This document shows, in pieces, positions 24,991 through 34,361 of a DNA stretch of 64,000 nt (position 1 is its first letter; each line of letters opens with the position of its first letter). Origin of the DNA: an uncultured SAR116 cluster alpha proteobacterium (GTDB lineage: Bacteria; Pseudomonadota; Alphaproteobacteria; Puniceispirillales; Marisalimonadaceae). A program made the translations under genes and the position numbers. The notes beneath the pieces were generated by a model, which saw only the letters and a list, made by a program, of their open reading frames with translations, had not been told where the DNA came from and searched no databases. The stretch is from the NCBI GenBank assembly GCA_902616005.1, contig CACMRG010000005.1, positions 1-64,000 of the forward strand, given 5' to 3'.

Positions 24991-26483
24991 TATTTTTTCT
25001 CCTTAATTAAAAATAAAAAAGGTATAGTTAAAAAGCTTACAATTGCAAATAACATAAATGAATTGATATACCCAATCATTAAACTTTGTCTATTAACTTC
25101 TGCAGTCAAATTCTTAATTGTAACTTTGTCGAAGTTTTCTATAAATTGATCTGTAAAATTTAAAGCTAAACCCGTATTCCAATCTGTAACTAAAGAACTT
25201 AAATTACCAAAACTTATTTGACCCGTATGTAAAACAACTGCAACTGTAATCGAAATAAAAAAACTAGAAGCTACATTTCTAATCAAATGATACATTGCCG
25301 TACCTTCACCAAAATAACGTTTATCTAGAGTAGAGAACGTAAATACACTTATTGGAACCCACGCCATGCCTACCCCTATTCCCTGAATTATTCCTGCCCA
25401 TGCAACTTGTGAAAAAGTCATGTCTATATTAAACGAGGCCATATACAAACCTGAAAGTCCTTGCAAAGAAAATGCTATTGTTAGAGAAACTCTAGGATCA
25501 AGTCTTGATGCAATCGCCATTAGACCAAAGCCAAAAAAAGCCCCTATTCCTCTAACACCAATCAAAAGTCCTATGATTGATTGTGGATAACCTCTTAATT
25601 CTTGTAAGAGTGGTGGAAAAATTATCATTGGAACAAAATTTAACATTCCAAAGAAAAAAATTAAAATTAATCCTAGAGAATAATTCCAATCTTTGAAAAT
25701 TTTTAAATTTATGAAAGGACCTTTAGAAGTAATACTATGAACAATAAATATATAAAATGTAATAAGAGCTAAAGCTAATTGAAATAAAGTTTCATTACTT
25801 TCAAACCATCCATTTCTCTCACCCCTATCAAACATTATTTGAAGAGATCCCACACATATTGAAATAGATAAAAAACCTAACCAATCAAGAGAAGTTGAAG
25901 ATTTGTTTTGATGAAAAGGGACTATAAAATATACCAATGTAAATGCAATAATTCCAAAAGGAATTAGAGAGTAAAAAATCCATCTCCATTCGAGAATTTC
26001 TCCTAAAAAACCACCTATCATTGGAGCAATCACTAATCCCAATATATTTGCCATTCCCCAAACTGCCATAGCTAAACTTCTTTGATTAATTGGAAATACA
26101 CCTAATATTAATGCTTGTGATAAAGGCGGAAGTGGAGCAGCAAAGGCACCTTGTAAAAATCTAGCAATAACAATTTCTTCAAGGGAAGATGAATATCCAC
26201 AATAAACTGATGAAAGGGTAAAGCCAATTACACTTATAAATAATATATACCTAATCTCAAATCTATTTGATAACCAACCAGCAAATGGTGTAAATATTGC
26301 TGTTGCAACTATATTTCCTGTCACTGACCATGTTATTTGATCTTGGGTAGCAGATAAAGCACCCATCATATCGGGAAGTGCTATAGTTGCTATAAAAACA
26401 GCCATACCATAGAGCATTGTAACAAATGAACCTGTCAGAAGAATCAACCATTTAAAATAATTTTCAGATACGGAAAAATACAT
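24990..26483 (-). CDS. emrB: MFS multidrug efflux permease, EmrB/DHA2 type
   Basis: A 497-residue inner-membrane permease with about 14 helices. DHA2-family features are ATIALPDMMGALSATQDQITW (within residues 27-48), then NIVATAIFTPFAGWLSNRF, and LGVFPINQRSLAMAVWGM with the antiporter motif region. It is three bases downstream of the EmrA-like gene and forms the pump of a tripartite efflux system. The outer-membrane partner is not nearby. Confidence 0.9.
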   Translation of the reverse strand: MYFSVSENYFKWLILLTGSFVTMLYGMAVFIATIALPDMMGALSATQDQITWSVTGNIVATAIFTPFAGWLSNRFEIRYILFISVIGFTLSSVYCGYSSSLEEIVIARFLQGAFAAPLPPLSQALILGVFPINQRSLAMAVWGMANILGLVIAPMIGGFLGEILEWRWIFYSLIPFGIIAFTLVYFIVPFHQNKSSTSLDWLGFLSISICVGSLQIMFDRGERNGWFESNETLFQLALALITFYIFIVHSITSKGPFINLKIFKDWNYSLGLILIFFFGMLNFVPMIIFPPLLQELRGYPQSIIGLLIGVRGIGAFFGFGLMAIASRLDPRVSLTIAFSLQGLSGLYMASFNIDMTFSQVAWAGIIQGIGVGMAWVPISVFTFSTLDKRYFGEGTAMYHLIRNVASSFFISITVAVVLHTGQISFGNLSSLVTDWNTGLALNFTDQFIENFDKVTIKNLTAEVNRQSLMIGYINSFMLFAIVSFLTIPFLFLIKEKK

Positions 26484-26486
26484 TTA

Positions 26487-27713
26487 TTACAGTGTATGAA
26501 ATTTATAAAATAAATTTGCAATGGGACTTATAATAAATGGAATATCTTTTTTAAATTCAGTATTTACTACAACAGACACTGTCATGCCAACTTTTAACAT
26601 TGAATTAGGATTATTTAAACTTAAAGATTTTTTAATTTTTAAAATTATAGGAACTCTTTGAACAACTTTTACCCAGTTTCCAGAAGCATTTTGAGCAGGC
26701 AAAATTGCAAACTCTGAGCCTGTTGCAGGACTTAAACTTTCTATCTCGGTTTTAAATTTTAAGTTTGGAAAAGAGTCTGGAATAAATTCCCCTTTTTGTC
26801 CAATTTTCAAATTAGTTATTTGAGTTTCTTTAAAATTTGCCTCAACATAAATTTTGTCTTGTTGAACAACTACAAAAAGTTTTTGACCTGGCCTGACGAC
26901 TTCACCTTTTTCAAGGTTCATATTAGCAACAAATCCATCCTTATCAGCTCTAATAGTTGATTTTCTAATGTTTAACTTGATTCCATTTATTACAGCTTTT
27001 TGTTTTAAGTATAGAGGATGATTTTTTACGACAACATTTTTTTTTCCACCCAATGTTGTTAATATTGTTTCTTTTTTCTTATCAAGTAAACTCAATTGCT
27101 TTATAGCAATTTTTTTATAAAATTTTGCTTCGTCAACTTCTTTATTTAAATTTAACGAAATTAGATTTGTTTTTGCTTTGTCAAATTTAAATTTTGCATC
27201 CTCCAGGTTTTTTTTGATACCAAAACCTTTTTTGGTTAACTTTAACTGCCGATTAAATTCTAATTTAAAAAAATTAACTTCACTTTCAGCAATCTTAATT
27301 TTGTTATTAATTAAATTTTTTATTCTATTTTCTTCATTATTCCTATATTTAATATCTTCACGAGCTATTAAAATTTCTTGTTCAATTTCATTTAACTTTG
27401 ATTTTTTGGATTTAATTTCTTCTTCAATTGATTTTAAGGTTTGTTCATTTTCAATTAATTTGATAGACAAATCTTCAGCATCTATAATTAGTAAAATTTG
27501 ATCTTTTTTGACAAATTGATTATTTCTAATTAAGACTTCTTTTATTTTACCAGAAACTTCACTTTGTACCGAAATTATAGGTGCCTTTACATAAGCATTA
27601 TCAGTTTTAACTAATTTACCAAGCGAATAATAATAACCTAACATTATCCATATAAAGAAAATTGGGATAATAACTAATAAAAATATTCTCGATTTTATTA
27701 TTTGTGAAATCAT
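26487..27713 (-). CDS. emrA: HlyD/EmrA-family membrane fusion protein
   Basis: A 408-residue periplasmic adaptor: an N-terminal membrane anchor (about residues 10-30), a biotinyl-lipoyl-like hairpin (TDNAYVKAPIISVQSEVSGKI, split around residue 45), a long coiled-coil of roughly residues 80-215 and the barrel domain with IRADKDGFVANMNLEKGEVVRPGQ near residue 260. It connects EmrB to an outer-membrane channel. It lies four bases after marR and three before emrB. Confidence 0.9.
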   Translation of the reverse strand: MISQIIKSRIFLLVIIPIFFIWIMLGYYYSLGKLVKTDNAYVKAPIISVQSEVSGKIKEVLIRNNQFVKKDQILLIIDAEDLSIKLIENEQTLKSIEEEIKSKKSKLNEIEQEILIAREDIKYRNNEENRIKNLINNKIKIAESEVNFFKLEFNRQLKLTKKGFGIKKNLEDAKFKFDKAKTNLISLNLNKEVDEAKFYKKIAIKQLSLLDKKKETILTTLGGKKNVVVKNHPLYLKQKAVINGIKLNIRKSTIRADKDGFVANMNLEKGEVVRPGQKLFVVVQQDKIYVEANFKETQITNLKIGQKGEFIPDSFPNLKFKTEIESLSPATGSEFAILPAQNASGNWVKVVQRVPIILKIKKSLSLNNPNSMLKVGMTVSVVVNTEFKKDIPFIISPIANLFYKFHTL

Positions 27714-27717
27714 TTGA

Positions 27718-28152
27718 TTAACTTTTATTTACTAAGGTCTCTTTTATTCTTTTTAGATAATGTCTTAGATTTTGATCTTCAATATAACTTAAATTTGAGA
27801 GAGCCTCTTGCCTGGTTTGTTGAGCCTTATCTCTCATTTTAATAATAATGGGTTTAATTTTTTTTGATAAAAAAACAGTTTTAATTCTTTTATCAACTTT
27901 ATCACTTTTTCTTATTATCCATCCTTTTTTTTCCATTCTATCTAATAACCTACTTAATGGCGCTTTTTCTAAATCTAATAATTTTGCAAATTCAGATTGA
28001 TTTATTCCTTCATTAAAATACAGATAATTAAGTATCCACCATTGTGACCTAGTTAACCCAAGCTCTGACATTCTTTTATCAAAAAGGTTTCTCATTAGAC
28101 GGGCAACATCATGAATTAGAAAACCAATATTATTTTTATAATCTTCTTCCAT
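27718..28152 (-). CDS. MarR-family transcriptional regulator
   Basis: A 144-residue winged-helix regulator with the MarR core LTRSQWWILNYLYFNEGINQ (about residues 33-52), followed by LLDLEKAPLSRLLDRMEKKGW and a basic wing. ATG 28152, with AGGA about eight bases upstream, is preferred over an in-frame TTG at 28170 that lies inside the operator-like repeat. It is first in the efflux operon and very likely represses it; the inducer is unknown. Confidence 0.88.
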   Translation of the reverse strand: MEEDYKNNIGFLIHDVARLMRNLFDKRMSELGLTRSQWWILNYLYFNEGINQSEFAKLLDLEKAPLSRLLDRMEKKGWIIRKSDKVDKRIKTVFLSKKIKPIIIKMRDKAQQTRQEALSNLSYIEDQNLRHYLKRIKETLVNKS

Positions 28153-28192
28153 TAATAGTTTCCTAGACAACAGTATACTAGGTAACTATTAA
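28152..28192 (-). promoter_or_regulatory. Operator-like inverted repeat upstream of marR
   Basis: A 15-base inverted repeat with one mismatch (arms 28152-28166 and 28178-28192, spacer 11 bases) spans the ribosome-binding site and reaches the first base of the marR start codon. The core of each arm is CTAGG/CCTAG flanked by AACTATT/AATAGTT. The size and position fit an autoregulatory MarR dimer site. It could also fold as an RNA hairpin that hides the ribosome-binding site. Confidence 0.6.
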
Positions 28193-28228
28193 CATCAAAA
28201 AAAAATAATGCAAGAAATTTAATTTTTT

Positions 28229-28567
28229 TTATTCATAAAAAGTAGCATTATTTTTTAATACATTAATAAAGTTTTGTTTCACAGCTGTTGACCCTACAAT
28301 TGGACCATCTTCTAATTGAATTTTTAACTCTTGTTTTTTTAAAGACTCTATAATCGGTCCTGCTAAATTATCATGGTCTTTTTTAAATGTATGAAAGTCA
28401 GGAAACAATAATACCAATGTTGCTGATGTATCGGAATTTTCAAATATAAACTTTAGTAATGTACCATTTTTTATGCCTTGGGCGTCAGCTTTATTATCTG
28501 TAAAGTTTACAAACATGTCTTTTGACATTTTGTCTTTAAAATTTATTTTGATTGTTCTTGCGTACAT
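28229..28567 (-). CDS. Small alpha/beta protein, possibly of the dimeric ferredoxin-like (ABM) fold
   Basis: A 112-residue soluble protein beginning MYARTIKINFKD. The alternating strand/helix pattern and spacing resemble dimeric alpha-beta barrel proteins of the antibiotic-biosynthesis-monooxygenase type, but I see no diagnostic motif. It lies eight bases after the KDPGal aldolase gene on the same strand, at the distal end of the sugar-acid operon. The function is unknown. Confidence 0.65.
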   Translation of the reverse strand: MYARTIKINFKDKMSKDMFVNFTDNKADAQGIKNGTLLKFIFENSDTSATLVLLFPDFHTFKKDHDNLAGPIIESLKKQELKIQLEDGPIVGSTAVKQNFINVLKNNATFYE

Positions 28568-28575
28568 TATTTAAT

Positions 28576-29208
28576 TTAAAAAGAAATTTTAATTAATTTA
28601 TTTCTGCTAATAGCTTGATACATTTTTGTAAAATCTTCAACTCTATTTTTAATTTCATATAAACTCATTTTAGGATTATAAATGTTAGTTCCAATCCCAA
28701 AACCAGAAATATTAAAATCAATCCACTCTTTCATATTAGAAGAATTAATTCCTCCAACAGCAAAGCATTTAGTATTTTTGGGAAGTATTTGACTAATAGC
28801 ATTGAATGTTTTTGGGCCTATACTTGAAGCAGGAAAAAACTTCAAAGCATCAGCACCTGAATTAAGTGCTAACAATGCCTCTGAAGCTGTGAAACAACCA
28901 GGAATACTCACCATTTTGAATTTCTTTGTTTCTTTAATAACTTCATCATTAGTGTTCGGAGAAACTATTAACTTTGCTCCGGTGTCAAATACATCTTTTA
29001 CATCTTTAACATTTAGAACAGTACCTGCTCCTATGAGTGCTTTGTCAGTATATTTATTGACCAATAATTGAATACTTTTCAATGGGTTTGGAGAATTTAG
29101 AGGTACCTCAATTATATTAAAACCATTGTCAATCAATATATCAGCTATATCTAAAACTTTATCAGTTGTTATACCTCTTAAAATTGCAATTAACGGTAAA
29201 TACTTCAT
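28576..29208 (-). CDS. dgoA: 2-dehydro-3-deoxy-6-phosphogalactonate aldolase
   Basis: A 210-residue class I KDPG/KDPGal aldolase. Visible motifs are the opening LPLIAILRGIT, IEVPLNSPNP, LIGAGTVLN, IPGCFTASEALLAL and the Schiff-base Lys in ADALKFFPAS. PLNSP and the IAILRG start favour the DgoA type over KDPG aldolase. It cleaves KDPGal to pyruvate and glyceraldehyde 3-phosphate. It overlaps the kinase gene by four bases. Confidence 0.88.
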   Translation of the reverse strand: MKYLPLIAILRGITTDKVLDIADILIDNGFNIIEVPLNSPNPLKSIQLLVNKYTDKALIGAGTVLNVKDVKDVFDTGAKLIVSPNTNDEVIKETKKFKMVSIPGCFTASEALLALNSGADALKFFPASSIGPKTFNAISQILPKNTKCFAVGGINSSNMKEWIDFNISGFGIGTNIYNPKMSLYEIKNRVEDFTKMYQAISRNKLIKISF

Positions 29209-30092
29209 AGGTTTAAACTTTTCTTAAAAAAGGATAGACCATTCAAAACCATTTCATTTGAATTGAATAATTGAATAGACTTCGATCTTCCTTTTAATAT
29301 TAATTCATAGTACTTATTCAAATTTGAAGATCCAATTATTACTAAGTTTTTATCTTCCCAATAGGTTTTGCTCCCAGACAATTCTATACCTAATAAGTAA
29401 CCTACTAATTTTGAATTATTGGATGTTTGATTTGAGTTTTTTAATAAGTCTTCAGCACGTATTTCAAATAGCTTATTAGAAATAAGAGATGGATTTTCTA
29501 TAATTAAATTAGCAGCCGATTTAACAATTTCATCTTTAAGTCTAGTAGTATTTAAACTATGTTTTAAAATAGAATATTTTTTTACTATTTCATATAACTC
29601 ACCAGTTAAATATGTAGTAAATTCATGAATATTATAACTTTTCAAATTGACCCATTTACTATGTGTTCCTGGTAAACATATAGAACCATTAAAACCAATA
29701 TTATTTAAAAGAAAACCAGCTATTTGAGTTTCTTCACCTCTCATTACATCCGATGGATTAGATTGAGATACACCTGATAGTATATGGACATTAATATCAT
29801 CAAGAATATTTAAAGTTTTAAAATTAAGGTTTCTGATATTACAAGGAGATTTTATATAGGGTACCTCAATCCAACCTTGTTTTGCCCCTACCATTCCACT
29901 AGCAATAACAATATTAATATCAAATTGTTTTTTCCAAGGAGTTATATTTTTTACAAGTGTATTTTCAAATTCTTTTTGATCAACAAATTTCATGCCTTCT
30001 TGGGTAGAAACCTGATCAATAACATTATTATTCTCCATTAGGTAAGCTCTAAAATTAGATGTTCCCCAATCTAGAGCTACCCAGTGATTCAT
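29205..30092 (-). CDS. dgoK: 2-dehydro-3-deoxygalactonokinase
   Basis: A 295-residue DgoK-family sugar-acid kinase with the nucleotide-binding start VALDWGTSNFRAYLM (residues about 4-18), the segment MRGEETQIAGFL and the LPGTHSKWV motif. It phosphorylates 2-dehydro-3-deoxy-galactonate, the step before DgoA. The two genes overlap, so they are coupled. The dehydratase that would feed the pathway is not in the window. Confidence 0.9.
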   Translation of the reverse strand: MNHWVALDWGTSNFRAYLMENNNVIDQVSTQEGMKFVDQKEFENTLVKNITPWKKQFDINIVIASGMVGAKQGWIEVPYIKSPCNIRNLNFKTLNILDDINVHILSGVSQSNPSDVMRGEETQIAGFLLNNIGFNGSICLPGTHSKWVNLKSYNIHEFTTYLTGELYEIVKKYSILKHSLNTTRLKDEIVKSAANLIIENPSLISNKLFEIRAEDLLKNSNQTSNNSKLVGYLLGIELSGSKTYWEDKNLVIIGSSNLNKYYELILKGRSKSIQLFNSNEMVLNGLSFFKKSLNL

Positions 30093-30110
30093 AAAGCTAC
30101 TAACAAAAAA

Positions 30111-31553
30111 TTATAAACCTGTTTGAGAAACTAATTTAGTAGTCATATAAGCTTCTAAACCTTCAGGACCACCTTCGGAACCATAACCTGAATCTTTAAC
30201 ACCACCAAATGGAGTGTCAACTAAGCCTAATCCGTGATGGTTGATTGAAACTTGCCCACTTTCAATCCCAGCTCCTAATTCTTGAGCTTTTTTATTTGAA
30301 TTAGTGTAAGCATATGCAGCTAACCCATAATCAAGTCTATTAGCTTCTTGTATAACTTCTTCCATTTTTGAAAATGATGAAATTGGCGCCAATGGCCCAA
30401 ATGGTTCTTCATTCATAATTCTTGAGTCCTGGCTAACATTGGTCATTACAGTTGGTTCAAAAAAGTAACCTTTGTTACCTTTTCTTTTTCCTCCAGTAAG
30501 AATTTTGGCGCCTTTTTCAACTGCATCTGAGACAAAGCCCTCAATAGCAGTCAATCTTCTATCATGAGCTAAAGGACCCATTTTGACACCATCTTCAAGA
30601 CCATTACCTACATTAATTTCTTCTGCTTTTTTTACAAAGCCGTCAACAAATTTATTGTAAACTGAGTCATGGACTAAAAAACGTGTTGGTGAGATACAAA
30701 CTTGACCTGCATTTCTAAATTTATTAGCACTTAATATTTTTACTGCTACATCTACATCAGCATCTTCACACACTATAGCAGGAGAATGTCCGCCTAACTC
30801 CATAGTTACCCTTTTCATATGCGCACCTGCTAGAGCAGCAAGCTGTTTACCTACGGCTGTAGAACCTGTAAATGTGACTTTTCGAATAATTGGATGCGGT
30901 ATTAAATATTCAGATATTTCAGCAGGTATTCCAAAAACAAGATTAAGAGACCCTTTTGGCATTCCAGCTTCATCAAAAGCTTTTACCAATTCAGCAACAC
31001 TTGCTGGAGTTTCTTCAGGACCTTTCACAATAGCTGTGCAGCCTGCAGCAAACGCAGCAGCTATTTTTTTAACAACTTGATTTAGTGGAAAATTCCACGG
31101 CGTAAATGCTGCTATCACACCAACTGGTTCTTTGAAAACAAATTGATAAATACCTTTTGCCCTTGGAGGTATTATTCTACCATATGCACGCTTACCTTCT
31201 TCAGCATACCATTCAATTGAATCGGCAGCACCTAGAGTTTCTATCATTGCTTCAGCTAGAGGTTTGCCTTGTTCCATAGTTAAAAGTTTGGCAATATAAT
31301 CTGCTCTTGATCTAAAAATATCAGCTGCTTTTCTCATTATTTTTGATCTTTCATAGGCAGAAACATCCTTCCAATCTTTAAAAGCTTTATCTGCAGCAGA
31401 TAGAGCAATATCTAAATCTTCTTTTCTAGCATGTGATAATTTTCCTATAACTTCTTCCGTTGCTGGATTAATAATTTCTAGTGTTTCTCTAGACACAGAA
31501 TCTCTCCATTCTCCATCTAAAAATAATTGTGTATTTGGATAGTTTTGTAACAT
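30111..31553 (-). CDS. NAD(P)-dependent aldehyde dehydrogenase, succinate-semialdehyde dehydrogenase-like
   Basis: A 480-residue ALDH-superfamily enzyme. Catalytic residues are Asn154 (PWNFP), Glu252 (MELGGHSP) and Cys286 (GQVCISP); the cofactor loop FTGSTAVG follows residue 227. The sequence is closest in character to the GabD/ketoglutarate-semialdehyde group. In this operon with dgoA and dgoK it could oxidise a sugar-acid-derived aldehyde, but a separate role is possible. It is 18 bases upstream of dgoK in the transcribed order. Confidence 0.87.
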   Translation of the reverse strand: MLQNYPNTQLFLDGEWRDSVSRETLEIINPATEEVIGKLSHARKEDLDIALSAADKAFKDWKDVSAYERSKIMRKAADIFRSRADYIAKLLTMEQGKPLAEAMIETLGAADSIEWYAEEGKRAYGRIIPPRAKGIYQFVFKEPVGVIAAFTPWNFPLNQVVKKIAAAFAAGCTAIVKGPEETPASVAELVKAFDEAGMPKGSLNLVFGIPAEISEYLIPHPIIRKVTFTGSTAVGKQLAALAGAHMKRVTMELGGHSPAIVCEDADVDVAVKILSANKFRNAGQVCISPTRFLVHDSVYNKFVDGFVKKAEEINVGNGLEDGVKMGPLAHDRRLTAIEGFVSDAVEKGAKILTGGKRKGNKGYFFEPTVMTNVSQDSRIMNEEPFGPLAPISSFSKMEEVIQEANRLDYGLAAYAYTNSNKKAQELGAGIESGQVSINHHGLGLVDTPFGGVKDSGYGSEGGPEGLEAYMTTKLVSQTGL

Positions 31554-31564
31554 TTTTTTCTCCG

Positions 31565-32683
31565 TTATTTTAAATATAATTTTTTCTTTGCATTAGATAA
31601 TGCTAATGGAAATTTTTCTTTAAATAATTTTAAATCTTTATCAGTTCCCGCTGATACTCTTATACAACGATTTTCTGGACTAGTAAAAGGCATTCTTACA
31701 AAAATACCATTGGATATTAAAAAATCTAAAACATTTTTTGCAAAAATACCATCATAGCCACAATCAATAGCCAGAAAATTAGTATAACTTTTTATAAATT
31801 TACAATTATTTGAAATTACAATTTTTTCTAATTTTTTAAGAGATTTTTTTACTTTTGAAATTACATCCTCTAAGTGCTTATTGTCTTTTAATGAAGCTAT
31901 TGCAGCAAATTGAGAGACCCTATTCATGCCGAAATGATTTCTAATTTTATCAAAATTATTTATTAATTTTCTATGACCTATGCCATAACCAACTCGAGCG
32001 CCTGCCAAACCATAAGCTTTTGAAAAAGTTCTCATTCTAATTATATTTTCTTGATTGATATCTATGTCAATCAATTCTTCTGTAGAAACAAAATCGGCAT
32101 ATGCTTCATCTAGACAAATTAATGTTTCTTTAGGAACTTCAGTGATAAATTTTTTCATTTCTACTTTTTTATTTAGAGTACCCATCGGATTATTTGGATT
32201 TGAGACATAAACAATTTTTGGAAACTCAATTTTAGAAATTTTTAATAAACCATCTATATCCTCAAAGTCATTTTTAAAAGGAATTTTTTTTAACAATCCC
32301 CCGTATCCATTTACATGATAATTAAAAGTTGGATAAGATCCATCAGTTGTAACAACTTTATCATTGGGCTCTACAAACATCCTTACGAGATAACCTAAAA
32401 GTCCATCAATTCCCTCGCCAATTATTATATTTTCTGGTTTTACGTTATGCTTTTTTGCTATTTCAATTTTAAGGTCATAATTCTCTGGATCTCCATACAT
32501 CCAGAGAGAACTAAGCTCAGCTTTCATCACTTTTAGTGCTTCAAGTGATGGACCAAAAACACTTTCATTAGCGCCAATACGCGAATCAAAAAATTTATCT
32601 AATATTCTTTCTTGAGCTTCTGGTCCAACAAAAGGTATTGAGCTAGGAAGTGAATTCAAAATTTTTGTATAATTATTAGTCAT
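31565..32683 (-). CDS. HisC-like PLP-dependent aminotransferase
   Basis: A 372-residue class I/II aminotransferase of the histidinol-phosphate type with [20 protein letters not shown] and the PLP Lys222 in [16 protein letters not shown]. The C-terminal Arg region is NRCIRVSAG. It heads the sugar-acid operon, so it may not serve histidine synthesis; HisC-like enzymes act on several amino and keto acids. The substrate is undetermined. Confidence 0.85.
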   Translation of the reverse strand: MTNNYTKILNSLPSSIPFVGPEAQERILDKFFDSRIGANESVFGPSLEALKVMKAELSSLWMYGDPENYDLKIEIAKKHNVKPENIIIGEGIDGLLGYLVRMFVEPNDKVVTTDGSYPTFNYHVNGYGGLLKKIPFKNDFEDIDGLLKISKIEFPKIVYVSNPNNPMGTLNKKVEMKKFITEVPKETLICLDEAYADFVSTEELIDIDINQENIIRMRTFSKAYGLAGARVGYGIGHRKLINNFDKIRNHFGMNRVSQFAAIASLKDNKHLEDVISKVKKSLKKLEKIVISNNCKFIKSYTNFLAIDCGYDGIFAKNVLDFLISNGIFVRMPFTSPENRCIRVSAGTDKDLKLFKEKFPLALSNAKKKLYLK

Positions 32684-32796
32684 AAAAGCTTCTTTTTTTA
32701 AAAAAAAATATAATTGATAATTGTATACTTACAATGAAAAACATTATCAATATTATTGACATAATATATTATTTTAACTTAACAGAGGAGAATTAA

Positions 32797-33414
32797 TTGG
32801 CAATAGTATCTAGAAGAATAGCAAAACCATTACCTGGTAAAACTGAAGTGGTTATGTCAAGGGTCACAAGATTTAAAGATTTAGTTATAAAGTCGGGTGC
32901 AAAAGCAAGAGCGGCCAAGTTTGTAGGAGGGTCTTTAAATGGCTCTATACAACTCACTACAATTTTTGATAACATGACTGAAGCTACAAAATCTTTTGAA
33001 GCATACTCTAAAGATCCTGAAATGATTTCTTTAATGAAAGAAAGAGAAGATAATCCTGCAGCAACACTAATTGGACCTGAAATTTATACAAGTGTTTATG
33101 GTTCTCCTTCTCCAAATCATAATGTTCTCTTATTAAGAGAATATGAAATGAATAGAAAATCTTTGTCTAAGGCACTTGAGTTACTATCTAAAGTTGATGA
33201 AATAGTCCAAAAAGAAGACTCGAAAATGTTGGCACTTAGACCAATTATTGCGGACAAAATGGATGCTCTATTTGTTGTATACTATTATTCATCAATTGCC
33301 TCTATGGGTGAGATTGTTGATAGAGTAGGAATGTCTGAGGAGTTTCAAAAACTTGTCAATGAGGCAAATGAATATGGAATACTTACATCTTCAAATGTAT
33401 TAATAAATATATAG
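32797..33414 (+). CDS. Unknown protein with two ferredoxin-like (ABM/NIPSNAP-type) halves
   Basis: A 205-residue protein that I do not recognise by family. Two halves of about 100 residues each show the strand-helix rhythm of dimeric alpha-beta barrel proteins: residues 1-100 end IGPEIYTSVYG and the second half starts HNVLLLREYEM. The start is TTG, preceded by a strong GAGGAG six bases upstream. It is divergent from the HisC-like gene, with about 110 bases between. Confidence 0.7.
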   Translation: MAIVSRRIAKPLPGKTEVVMSRVTRFKDLVIKSGAKARAAKFVGGSLNGSIQLTTIFDNMTEATKSFEAYSKDPEMISLMKEREDNPAATLIGPEIYTSVYGSPSPNHNVLLLREYEMNRKSLSKALELLSKVDEIVQKEDSKMLALRPIIADKMDALFVVYYYSSIASMGEIVDRVGMSEEFQKLVNEANEYGILTSSNVLINI

Positions 33415-33431
33415 ACCTAGATTGAGGAATT

Positions 33432-34355
33432 TTACTCCTCAATTTTTAAATCTAGTTTATAAACTTTTAATGCTGTGTTATAAAAAAGATCTTTTTTTTC
33501 ACTTGAACTAAAATTTTTTACAATTTTATAATAATTATTGTAAAGATCATTGAAGCTTATTTTTAAACTTGAAACTGGAAAATTACTTGCAAACATACAT
33601 CTAGATGGAGAAAAAATATCAATTACATCTAATATGATTTTTCTATTCTCCTCATAGTTCCAATCTTGGTTTTTAACGCCAAATTCAGATAATTTGATAT
33701 ATACATTTCCTTCATTTGCTAGGACTTTTAAAGAATTTTTCCATTTTATAATTGCATCATTACTTCGATCCCATGGGAAACCTGCATGATTAATGACGAC
33801 TTTTACATTTGGAATAAGCCTTATAACTTGTAATGACTCAATTAGGTGCCAAGATGGGATTCTTAAATCGTAATTCAAATTATATTTTTCTAAAAGTTTT
33901 AAACCGTCTCTCCATTTTTGATCTTGCATAGTCCCAACATAATTATCATATTTGTCACTTTCTTTATTTTTTACAATAGGCTTTGATCTAATTCCTTTAA
34001 CAAATTTAAAAGATGCCTGTTTTTCAATGACTTCTTCTGCATTTTTAGTATGAAACCAAGCGTGAGCCACAACAGCAGTAGGTAAGTTATATTTATTTTT
34101 TATACTTTTCAACCACTTAGTCTCACCTACTTGATCTGATCTATCCCACTCAGCCTCACAATGAATTGTTCCAATGATGTTATGATTGATTGTATCTTTT
34201 CTGTAATTTTCTGGAAGATAGTTTTTTTTTAAATTGTTGTAATCACCTAAAAAGAAATTTTCTTCATAATGATCAGACAAAAAAGGATAATAATTTTTAT
34301 CTAAATCCCAAAAGTGGTGATGTGCGTCAATTATTGGAAGATTTTGTTCATTCAT
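33432..34355 (-). CDS. COG3618-type metal-dependent amidohydrolase/lactonase
   Basis: A 307-residue TIM-barrel amidohydrolase_2 protein. It begins with the metal-binding IIDAHHHFWDLDKNYYPFL, has a mid-protein His (VINHAGFPWD) and an Asp-type end (FASNFPVSS replaces the more usual GSDxP). Family members hydrolyse lactones such as L-fuconolactone or pyrone dicarboxylate. It is first to last in a small minus-strand catabolic cluster with a dioxygenase, an MFS carrier and a VOC protein. Confidence 0.83.
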   Translation of the reverse strand: MNEQNLPIIDAHHHFWDLDKNYYPFLSDHYEENFFLGDYNNLKKNYLPENYRKDTINHNIIGTIHCEAEWDRSDQVGETKWLKSIKNKYNLPTAVVAHAWFHTKNAEEVIEKQASFKFVKGIRSKPIVKNKESDKYDNYVGTMQDQKWRDGLKLLEKYNLNYDLRIPSWHLIESLQVIRLIPNVKVVINHAGFPWDRSNDAIIKWKNSLKVLANEGNVYIKLSEFGVKNQDWNYEENRKIILDVIDIFSPSRCMFASNFPVSSLKISFNDLYNNYYKIVKNFSSSEKKDLFYNTALKVYKLDLKIEE

Positions 34356-34361
34356 AAAATA

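Noticed and set aside
31565-32683. Histidine biosynthesis gene hisC
   Set aside because: No other his genes nearby and the gene heads a sugar-acid operon; only the HisC-like fold is claimed.
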